Shown here: piece by piece, positions 1-5,342 of the stretch
How the letters are laid out: each line of letters opens with the position of its first letter
Position numbering within the stretch: the first letter of the stretch is position 1
From: Oscillospiraceae bacterium
GTDB lineage: Bacteria; Bacillota; Clostridia; Oscillospirales; Oscillospiraceae
NCBI GenBank assembly: GCA_031260745.1
Contig: JAISKY010000111.1
Span: 1-10,159, forward strand
Direction of reading: 5' to 3'
DNA: 10,159 bases
Notes under the pieces: model-generated
Database searches by the model: none
What the model was told of the DNA's origin: nothing
Seen by the model: the letters and a program-made list of their open reading frames with translations, nothing else
Program-made: the position numbers and the translations under genes

Positions 1-277
1 TGTCCATAAGGACCTGCTCAACAACGTCCTGAATATGCTCCACGTCCGGAACGGGATTACCCTCCGTTTCAAGCAGAGCCAGAACCTGTCCGGCAAGTTT
101 CTCCGCAACGTCCTCTGAATTTGGTTTGTACGTCGCTTTGAACGCTTTGCAAATCGCCTCTTTGATTTTGCTTTGGTCGAAATTTGCGGTACGACCGTCA
201 CGCTTGCGAATTGATTCGATTGCGCGGCTGGTTTTAAGCTCAGACTCCGGAACGACCGCGTCGGTATTGACTGTCAT
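1..277 (-). CDS. Ribonucleotide reductase large subunit, N-terminal ATP-cone (partial, cut by left edge)
   Basis: This is the first 92 codons of a gene that runs off the left edge. Residues about 21-92 match the ATP-cone domain, the allosteric nucleotide-binding lid at the start of ribonucleotide reductases: a basic RKRDGR turn (residues 24-29), an FDxSKIKEAI helix (33-42), and a VEHIQDVVEQVL helix (79-90) typical of the domain end. About 20 polar residues precede it. The start is the ATG at 275-277, with a GGAGAGG SD seven bases upstream. The enzyme makes deoxyribonucleotides for DNA synthesis. NrdR itself is unlikely, because its N-terminal zinc ribbon is absent. The visible part cannot decide between class I (NrdA/E), II (NrdJ) and III (NrdD). 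The paired NrdR boxes upstream independently support a ribonucleotide reductase gene. Confidence 0.85.
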   Translation of the reverse strand, partial: MTVNTDAVVPESELKTSRAIESIRKRDGRTANFDQSKIKEAICKAFKATYKPNSEDVAEKLAGQVLALLETEGNPVPDVEHIQDVVEQVLMD

Positions 278-305
278 TGGTTTTCCTCTCCGTATTACTG
301 ACGTA

Positions 306-321
306 ACACTACATATTGTGT
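306..321. promoter_or_regulatory. NrdR box 1 (downstream box)
   Basis: The 16-mer ACACTACATATTGTGT agrees with the NrdR consensus acaCwAtATaTwGtgt, as I recall it, at 15 of 16 positions. It lies about 20 bases downstream of the predicted transcription start of the ribonucleotide reductase gene. NrdR is the ATP/dATP-sensing repressor of ribonucleotide reductase genes and usually binds two such boxes. Confidence 0.82.
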
Positions 322-337
322 TATTTTTGCTTTTGTA

Positions 338-353
338 CGCCTATATATAGTAC
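338..353. promoter_or_regulatory. NrdR box 2, overlapping the -10 element
   Basis: The ten-base core CTATATATAG (341-350) is a perfect match to the NrdR box core; the flanking three bases on each side match poorly. It starts exactly 32 bases from the start of box 1, about three helical turns, which is the usual spacing of paired NrdR boxes. It covers most of the -10 hexamer, so bound NrdR would block RNA polymerase. Confidence 0.8.
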
Positions 354-375
354 CACATTATCCTCAACTTGTCAA
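347..375 (-). promoter_or_regulatory. Sigma70-type promoter of the ribonucleotide reductase gene
   Basis: On the minus strand there is a perfect -35 TTGACA (370-375), a 17-base spacer, and a -10 TACTAT (347-352). Transcription should start near 340, leaving a 5' leader of roughly 60 bases before the ATG at 277. The rest of the 278-466 gap holds a second, weaker candidate promoter and no clear terminator hairpin after the HIT gene, so some read-through from the upstream operon is possible. Confidence 0.75.
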
Positions 376-385
376 TAGTAAATTC

Positions 386-413
386 CGTATATATAGCATA
401 AATTTTATGTCAA
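386..413 (-). promoter_or_regulatory. Possible upstream second promoter of the ribonucleotide reductase gene
   Basis: A second perfect TTGACA lies at 408-413 on the minus strand, followed 16 bases later by TATACG (386-391). The -10 is poor. It overlaps a sequence (387-396) that matches nine of ten bases of the NrdR box core, so it could be a third regulated site. The TTGACA is seen directly; the promoter function is a weak inference. Confidence 0.3.
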
Positions 414-466
414 GTTGCTACAAAATGTTAAAACGCGCAAAAGCTAGTGTTACTGTCAATTCGGAG

Positions 467-811
467 CTATATCAGACGTTCGCCCAGTCCCGGTCCGGAT
501 AGTATATGGAAATGCAGGTGGAACACGGATTGACCCGCGCCGGTTCCGCTGTTACTGATAACGCGGAATCCCTTTTCAGTCAGACCTTCTTGAGCGGCAA
601 TCTTCGCTATTGCCTCAAAGCACCGCGAAGTCTCAACGGAATTTTCCGGAGTAATATTCGCCGCGCTCTCGATATGCGCGCGCGGAATCACCAGTATATG
701 AGTGTCCGTTTGAGGGTTAATATCCCTGAACGCGTAGACGTACTCGTCGGAGTACACACTCGTTGAGGGAATCTCGCCCTTGGCGATTTTACAGAAAATG
801 CAGTCGTTCAT
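467..811 (-). CDS. hinT: HIT family protein, HinT-like nucleoside phosphoramidase
   Basis: A full-length 114-residue protein of the histidine-triad superfamily. The family signature HxHxHxx is at residues 98-104 (H98, H100, H102; H100 is the expected nucleophile). The N-terminal CxxC (C4, C7), followed by KIAKGEIPS, is typical of the HinT branch, as are FRDINPQ (28-34) and HILVIPRAHI (38-47). Family members hydrolyse AMP from phosphoramidates and aminoacyl adenylates in the cytoplasm. The ATG at 809-811 overlaps the stop of the upstream lytR-type gene by four bases (ATGA) and has a GGAGG SD, so translation is probably coupled. It is the last gene of the six-gene run. Bacillota often have rsfS at the position after lytR; here the HIT gene stands there instead. 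Confidence 0.93.
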   Translation of the reverse strand: MNDCIFCKIAKGEIPSTSVYSDEYVYAFRDINPQTDTHILVIPRAHIESAANITPENSVETSRCFEAIAKIAAQEGLTEKGFRVISNSGTGAGQSVFHLHFHILSGPGLGERLI

Positions 812-2328
812 ACTATGCCTCCTGTTTCGGTTTCAGTCGCAATCGCGGTTTCGGTCGGCGGAGCGGGAGTCGCGGGTTCAGGCTCTGCCGGAGTTGGCGT
901 AGTTTCCGTAGTTTCCGGCGGCGGAGTGAAAAACAGACCGGGGTCGTCGGTAGGTTCCGGAGTATCGCCGCCATCGGTAGGTTTCGGAGTCGCGGAGCTG
1001 TCGCCGCCGTCCGTAGGTTTCGGCGTAGCGGTCGCGGTGCTCGACCCGCCCGGTCTGGGATTGTAGAACGAATCTACTCCGCCGGCTATAGTACCGTTCG
1101 TAGCGTAAAGCGGGCTGTCTTTACCGCCTTTACGGGTCAGAATATTCACGTCTTTAACGCCGATTTCGGTCGTAAACGGATTTAGTTTCTCGTTGATAAT
1201 CTCAAGCCAGTCGTTCAGATAAATCGAACAGTACGATATGCCGTTCACGCTGTCGCCGTAGTTCTCCGGAACCATCACGAACTCAATATCCGTGTCCATA
1301 TCAAGCTGTAAAAACTCATTCGCGTACCACGTCATATTGTTAAGCGTTAGGTTAGTATAGACATTTTCCTCGAAAATCTTCGCGAACTCACCGATTTTAG
1401 TCACGTTCGAGAGTGTAAACGCCTGTTTAGCAATCGCCTTTACGAGGTTCTGCTGTACTTCAATGCGTCCGATGTCCGCGCTGGCGGTGTGGCGAAACCT
1501 CGCGACTTCCATAGCCTGTTTACCGGTCAGTTTCATAGTGCCTTTATTGAAATGAATGTGCAAGTCCTGGTATGGGTCGTCATAGTCCATTTTGTACGGA
1601 ATATCAAACGTAACGCCGCCAATCGCGTCAACAAGCTTTGTGAACGCGTCAAGGCTTACGACAAAATAGCTGTCGGGAGTAAATCCCGTCAAATTCTTAA
1701 TCTGAGTTTGAAGATTGTTAACGCGGTGAATCGGCAAATATTCCTCGCGGGTGTAACCGTCTGGAATTTTACTGTTCGTCAGGTTCGGCAAATAGTAAAT
1801 CGTACTGGCTTTTTTAGCGCTCCAGCTTACGTTAACCATAGTATCGCGGGGTATATTGACAGCCGTCAGTTTTTTGTTCACGCTGTCATAAGCGCCGACA
1901 ATAATTGTGTCCGTATTGCCAGTGCCCTGGTCCTCGCCTACGACTACAAACGTATAGAAGCCTTCCTTGCGTCCCGCGGTTTGTTCAAGAGGCGCTTCCG
2001 CCGGAGCCAAATTTTCATCTTCTCCGATACCGATGCCCGGCGACTGCAAACCCGGCGACGAATCCGCGCCGTCAGAAGACATAGGCTCAAACGTAACGAA
2101 CGACGGAGCCTCCGGCTTGACTTGATTCCACACCAAAACCGCCATTACCGCCGCCACCGCGAATATCCCGCAAAGTATCGCCAAGCGAATTACCATTTTT
2201 TTTCGCTGATAATTGGAGATTTTCTCCGAGATTTCTTCTTCTCTGGCGCGGTCGGCGTCAGTTTTGTATACTTTAACGTCCTTGTCGGCGTTTTTATTTT
2301 TGCGTTTTAGTTTATCAAAAAGTTTCAA
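808..2328 (-). CDS. LytR-CpsA-Psr (LCP) family cell-wall polymer ligase
   Basis: A membrane-anchored LCP protein of 506 residues. A basic, charged cytoplasmic tail (about 1-46) precedes one transmembrane helix (about 46-68), a linker, the LCP catalytic domain (about 125-355), and a Pro/Thr/Glu-rich C-terminal tail (430-506). LCP marks are FVVVGED (127-133), TDTIIVGA (139-146), IPRDT (159-163), IGGVTFDIP (236-244), ARFRH (276-280) and DIGRIEVQQN (285-294). The conserved Asp and Arg residues needed to bind polyprenyl pyrophosphate are present. Family members transfer teichoic acids or other glycopolymers from lipid carriers to peptidoglycan outside the membrane. I place the start at TTG 2326-2328: a GGAGGG SD lies seven bases upstream, and only one base separates it from the preceding stop. 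The in-frame ATG five codons earlier (2343) has no SD. Confidence 0.9.
   Translation of the reverse strand: MKLFDKLKRKNKNADKDVKVYKTDADRAREEEISEKISNYQRKKMVIRLAILCGIFAVAAVMAVLVWNQVKPEAPSFVTFEPMSSDGADSSPGLQSPGIGIGEDENLAPAEAPLEQTAGRKEGFYTFVVVGEDQGTGNTDTIIVGAYDSVNKKLTAVNIPRDTMVNVSWSAKKASTIYYLPNLTNSKIPDGYTREEYLPIHRVNNLQTQIKNLTGFTPDSYFVVSLDAFTKLVDAIGGVTFDIPYKMDYDDPYQDLHIHFNKGTMKLTGKQAMEVARFRHTASADIGRIEVQQNLVKAIAKQAFTLSNVTKIGEFAKIFEENVYTNLTLNNMTWYANEFLQLDMDTDIEFVMVPENYGDSVNGISYCSIYLNDWLEIINEKLNPFTTEIGVKDVNILTRKGGKDSPLYATNGTIAGGVDSFYNPRPGGSSTATATPKPTDGGDSSATPKPTDGGDTPEPTDDPGLFFTPPPETTETTPTPAEPEPATPAPPTETAIATETETGGIV
965..1036 (-). repeat. Two imperfect 36-bp tandem repeats coding for a Pro/Thr tail
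   Basis: Units at 965-1000 and 1001-1036 share most bases and code for ATPKPTDGGD-type repeats in the LCP protein tail. A shortened, diverged copy follows on the protein C-terminal side. The tail probably acts as a flexible wall-spanning stretch. Such low-complexity tails often vary in length between strains. Confidence 0.7.
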
Positions 2329-2329
2329 T

Positions 2330-3982
2330 TTACAACCCTCCATGGGAGTCTAGGTACTCAATCGCTTCGATAGAATATTTATTCTGCTTCAAGCCGCGTC
2401 TGTAAACCGATTCAAGTACGCGCTCCATTGTACGCCTTAGCGCCGCGTCAAGGTTCTCGAACGCGAATGCTCTGCACTCCGCTAAGTCGGAATATTCGCG
2501 GGTTTCCTCAATGCAGTCGGCGAGATATATTATTTTCTCCAACAGCGTCATATTCGCTTTGCCGGTAGTATGCCAGCGAATCGCGCCGCGAATTTCTTCC
2601 GAAACTCCGAATTCGTGGTACGCGACAGCCGCGCCGGTTATCGCGTGGAATACCTGTTTATCCTCAAATTCAGGAACATCGGTCATTATATCATATTTTT
2701 CCGCAAGTGTCAAGTTGTTTTCATAATCCAGTTTTTTTGTGACGTCGTGCAGTATCGCTGCGGTTCTGGCGTCGTCAACGTCCGCGCCCCAACGCTCCGC
2801 AAGCTCGACCGCCGCGATTTCCGTACCTTTGATGTGCGGAATACGCTCCGCGTCGTACCACGGCGCCGCGGCTTGACGCAACCAGTCAAAGTCCGGTTTA
2901 ACTCCGTACAGCCTATGTTTAACGATATACGCGTACACGTCCGGACTTACAAGTTCGCGACCTTTGCGTTGAGGCAGAAGTTCGCGAACCTCGGTTGACG
3001 ACGCGTGAACGATTTCGCGGCTTTGATGTATGAATGTTACGTTTTTGCTCAGCCACTCGTAGTCGTACCATTTCGGCAAAGAGCGAAACATATCGTCGCC
3101 CATCAGCAGAGAAAACTTCGCTACGGGATAGTATTCCATAAGCTCGCGGATTGTATCCGCCGTGTAAGACTTACCCGCGCGTCTGACTTCAATGTCCGAG
3201 ATTTCCGCGTCGGGAAACGCCGCCTTAGCCATCGCCAAACGCTGTTCGCCCGAGGCGGAACCGTCGTCAAGCTCCTTATGCGGAGGGTCTCCCGTCGGTA
3301 TGACGATAACCTTGTCAAAATCCGGACGCATAGAACTTAGCAGATACTCGTGCCCGATATGCGGCGGGTTAAACGTACCGCCCATTATTAAAATTGAAAA
3401 GTCTAAATTAGAAACTCTAAATTGCAAAGCCCGAATCGCTTTACCTCTGTGAGAGATTGAGTTTTTTTCCTCTGCGGAAATCTCCGCCATAGTTTTGCCG
3501 TATTCGGGCAGATAAAAAACCGGGTCGTAGCCGAATCCGTTTTCGCCGCGACTTTTGAACGCTATTTCGCCCTCACATTCGCCGCGAACGGTGAACTCAC
3601 TGCCGTCGGGCATAACGCACGCTACCGCAGTTACGAACTTCGCTTTGCGGTTCGTAACATTTTGCATTTCAAGCAGGAGTTTTTCCTTGCGATGTCCGAG
3701 TTCAGCCCACCGAGCGGACAAAACTCCCGGAGCGCCGTTAAGCGCGTCTACGCACAGCCCCGAATCGTCGGCAATACAGCAAATATCGGAGAACTCTGCT
3801 CTCTGCTTTCTACTCTCTGAACTGTCAAAAGCCGCGCGAGCTTTAAGCAGAGCGTTTTCCTCGAACGTGGAACCGTTTTCCTCAACGTCCGCGTCAACGG
3901 CGATTGGGAAAACGCAATCGCCGAGTATCTGCCGGAACTCGTTAAGTTTCCCTTTATTCCCCGTTGCCAGCAAGAATCGCAT
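2330..3982 (-). CDS. Three-domain fusion: RdgB (XTP/dITP pyrophosphatase) - NadD (NaMN adenylyltransferase) - YqeK (HD phosphohydrolase)
   Basis: One 550-residue ORF holds three normally separate enzymes. Residues 1-186 are RdgB/HAM1, which hydrolyses non-canonical purine NTPs: TGNKGK (7-12), FEENALLKA (40-48), ADDSGL (71-76), FGYDPVF (150-156), SHRGKA (178-182 region). Residues about 196-360 are NadD, which makes deamido-NAD: GGTFNPPHIGH (201-211, with H208 and H211), SYTADTIREL (272-281), GDDM (295-298), SSTEVR (328-333). Residues about 365-550 are YqeK, a metal-dependent HD protein reported to cleave Ap4A: H383, HD at 412-413, H446, HTTGK (471-475), D489. The start is ATG 3980-3982, with a GGAGG SD, overlapping the ftsY end by 29 bases. 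No SD or suitable start exists at the NadD boundary, so the fusion is probably real. NadD lacks about 15 residues before SSTEVR. Confidence 0.88.
   Translation of the reverse strand: MRFLLATGNKGKLNEFRQILGDCVFPIAVDADVEENGSTFEENALLKARAAFDSSESRKQRAEFSDICCIADDSGLCVDALNGAPGVLSARWAELGHRKEKLLLEMQNVTNRKAKFVTAVACVMPDGSEFTVRGECEGEIAFKSRGENGFGYDPVFYLPEYGKTMAEISAEEKNSISHRGKAIRALQFRVSNLDFSILIMGGTFNPPHIGHEYLLSSMRPDFDKVIVIPTGDPPHKELDDGSASGEQRLAMAKAAFPDAEISDIEVRRAGKSYTADTIRELMEYYPVAKFSLLMGDDMFRSLPKWYDYEWLSKNVTFIHQSREIVHASSTEVRELLPQRKGRELVSPDVYAYIVKHRLYGVKPDFDWLRQAAAPWYDAERIPHIKGTEIAAVELAERWGADVDDARTAAILHDVTKKLDYENNLTLAEKYDIMTDVPEFEDKQVFHAITGAAVAYHEFGVSEEIRGAIRWHTTGKANMTLLEKIIYLADCIEETREYSDLAECRAFAFENLDAALRRTMERVLESVYRRGLKQNKYSIEAIEYLDSHGGL
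3387..3428 (-). repeat. AT-rich heptanucleotide tandem repeat at the RdgB-NadD joint
   Basis: Six consecutive seven-base units on the plus strand all end in AAA, and alternate units are most alike: GTCTAAA (3401) with CTCTAAA (3415), and TTAGAAA (3408) with TTGCAAA (3422). The tract is exactly 42 bases, stays in frame, and codes for most of the linker FRVSNLDFSILI between the RdgB and NadD domains. It is far more AT-rich than the flanking coding sequence. Confidence 0.65.
3794..3821 (-). repeat. Heptanucleotide tandem repeat inside the RdgB domain
   Basis: Four seven-base units on the plus strand: CTCTGCT (3794), CTCTGCT (3801), TTCTACT (3808) and CTCTGAA (3815). They code for the charged stretch SESRKQRAE at about residues 55-63. 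This lies between the FEENALLKA and ADDSGL motifs, where RdgB proteins I recall are about ten residues shorter. Confidence 0.6.
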
Positions 3983-4853
3983 CAACAAAATCCTCCGCGT
4001 CGAACTCGACCAAGTCGGCGACGCTTTCGCCGATTCCGGCGTACTTGACCGGAATCCCAAGCTGTTCCGTAACCGCGAACACAATCCCGCCTTTCGCGGT
4101 GCCGTCAAGTTTCGTCAATACCAGTCCCGTAACTCCTGTGACTTCCGTAAACTGTTTCGCTTGAATCAGACCGTTCTGACCCGTAGCCGCGTCGATTACC
4201 AACAGATTCTCGCGAGTAGCCTCCGGCATTTCACGGTCTATTATCCGGTTGATTTTTTCAAGTTCTTTCATCAGGTTCGTCTTATTATGCAGCCGTCCGG
4301 CGGTATCGCATATTACCACGTCGGAGCTTCGGGCTTTCGCCGCCTGTAATCCGTCGTATATTACCGCGCCGGGGTCTCCGCCCTCCGGACCGCGTACAAG
4401 CTCCGAGCCTGAACGCTCCGCCCATATCGCAAGTTGGTCTGCCGCCGCCGCTCTGAACGTGTCGCCCGCGACTAGCAGAACTTTCTTACCGCTCTGTTTA
4501 TACTGAGCGGCAAGTTTGCCAATCGTCGTAGTTTTACCTACGCCGTTAACCCCGATAACGAGAATCACGACCGCGTTGCCCCCCTCTTTGAGGGAGGGTA
4601 AGGGGGGAGACTCTGACGGCGTGAATATCGCGAGTAAAATATCTTTCAATTCGTCCTTGATTTCGCCTGCTCCGCGCAAGCCCTTGGATTTGACACGCTC
4701 CCGCAGTTGCTCAACGCAGTTCGAGCTAAGTTCCGCGCCCAAATCGGAGAGAATAAGCCGTTCCTCAAGTTCGTCAAAAAACTCGTCGTTCGCTCCCGTG
4801 AAGTCGTCGAAAAAGCCCCGTACAGAGGCTTTTATTTTGTCAAATAATCTCAT
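3954..4853 (-). CDS. ftsY: Signal recognition particle receptor FtsY
   Basis: A 299-residue SRP receptor GTPase with only the N and G domains; the acidic A domain of the E. coli protein is absent, as is usual in Gram-positive bacteria. The N domain covers about 1-77. The G domain shows P-loop GVNGVGKTTT (101-110), DTFRAAAADQL (131-141), DTAGR (183-187), TKLDGTAKGG (247-256) and GIGE (273-276). It docks ribosome-SRP complexes at the membrane for co-translational insertion. The MRLFDKIK start (ATG 4851-4853) fits the family, but no SD lies at normal distance: the nearest GGAG is 20 bases upstream. An insert SPPLPSLKEGG (82-92) between the N and G domains is coded by a GC-rich hairpin repeat. 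It sits 15 bases after lysC and overlaps the downstream fusion gene. Confidence 0.96.
   Translation of the reverse strand: MRLFDKIKASVRGFFDDFTGANDEFFDELEERLILSDLGAELSSNCVEQLRERVKSKGLRGAGEIKDELKDILLAIFTPSESPPLPSLKEGGNAVVILVIGVNGVGKTTTIGKLAAQYKQSGKKVLLVAGDTFRAAAADQLAIWAERSGSELVRGPEGGDPGAVIYDGLQAAKARSSDVVICDTAGRLHNKTNLMKELEKINRIIDREMPEATRENLLVIDAATGQNGLIQAKQFTEVTGVTGLVLTKLDGTAKGGIVFAVTEQLGIPVKYAGIGESVADLVEFDAEDFVDAILAGNGE
4579..4607 (-). repeat. GC-rich hairpin repeat read through within ftsY
   Basis: A run of six C (4579-4584), then TCTTTGAGGGAGGGTAA, then six G (4602-4607). On the transcript, 4579-4586 can pair with 4590-4597 around a three-base loop (seven Watson-Crick pairs and one G-U), or the outer C and G runs can pair. 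It codes for PLPSLKEGG. Its strongly skewed composition in a loop between domains suggests an inserted palindromic element. Confidence 0.55.
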
Positions 4854-4874
4854 AATTAGTAATTATCTTTAATC
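4854..4874 (-). repeat. Possible heptad repeat between lysC stop and ftsY start
   Basis: Plus-strand units AATTAGT (4854), AATTATC (4861) and TTTAATC (4868) are seven bases apart; the first two share AATTA. The tract separates the GGAG near 4874-4877 from the ftsY ATG. It is short and AT-rich, so chance is possible. Confidence 0.3.
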
Positions 4875-5342
4875 TCCAAAAAATTTTCTGTGAATCGCTT
4901 TCATAGCGATTTCAGCGTTAACGTCGTCGATAAGCACGGACACCTTAATTTCGGAGGTGCTTATCATGTGGATATTTACGTTCGCGTCGTAAAGCGCTTC
5001 AAACATAGACGCCGCTACTCCAGAGCTGTTAATCATACCCGCGCCGACAATGCTTACCTTACACAGCGTACTGCTTACGTCAAGACTGGCGAATCCAATA
5101 GATTCTTTTTCCGTTAGCAGCGCGTTCTCCGCGGGTTTCAGGTCGCCCTTATGCACGGTAAAACTAATGTCCTTGCTATTCTCGCGCCCTATCGACTGAA
5201 GGATAATATCAACATTAATATTCTGAGCCGCCATCAGGCGAAACACCTTAAACGCTACTCCGGGTTCGTCGCGAAGCCCGACAAGCGCTATTCGGGCAAT
5301 ATCGCTGTCTTTAGCGATTCCGCTTATTCTGGTTTCTTCCAT
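4869..5342 (-). CDS. Predicted aspartokinase beta subunit from an internal in-frame start
   Basis: Inside lysC, a full AAAGGAG SD (5352-5358) stands nine bases before an in-frame ATG (5340-5342, codon 245). Translation from here would give a 157-residue protein with only the two ACT domains. B. subtilis LysC and Corynebacterium glutamicum aspartokinase use just such an internal start to make the small regulatory subunit of an alpha2-beta2 enzyme, at nearly the same position. The signal is seen directly; its use is inferred. Confidence 0.7.
   Translation of the reverse strand: MEETRISGIAKDSDIARIALVGLRDEPGVAFKVFRLMAAQNINVDIILQSIGRENSKDISFTVHKGDLKPAENALLTEKESIGFASLDVSSTLCKVSIVGAGMINSSGVAASMFEALYDANVNIHMISTSEIKVSVLIDDVNAEIAMKAIHRKFFGD

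Noticed and set aside
815..1066. A plus-strand ORF of Val/Gly/Ser repeats
   Set aside because: It is the antisense reading of the low-complexity Pro/Thr tail of the LCP protein.
1489..2310. A 273-codon plus-strand ORF
   Set aside because: It is antisense to the LCP gene, rich in Arg/Phe/Val as expected for a shadow frame, with no recognisable domain.
3983..4108. A 42-codon N-terminal extension of the RdgB fusion
   Set aside because: It lies fully within ftsY, has no SD, and the ATG at 3982 starts exactly at the conserved RdgB MRFLLATGNKGK.
3555..4349. A 264-codon plus-strand ORF
   Set aside because: It runs antisense to rdgB and ftsY, both with clear motifs; it has no family features and mirrors the codon bias of the genes opposite.
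4579..4607. The GC hairpin in ftsY considered as a terminator
   Set aside because: It lies in the middle of an intact gene and no T-run follows on the transcript strand.
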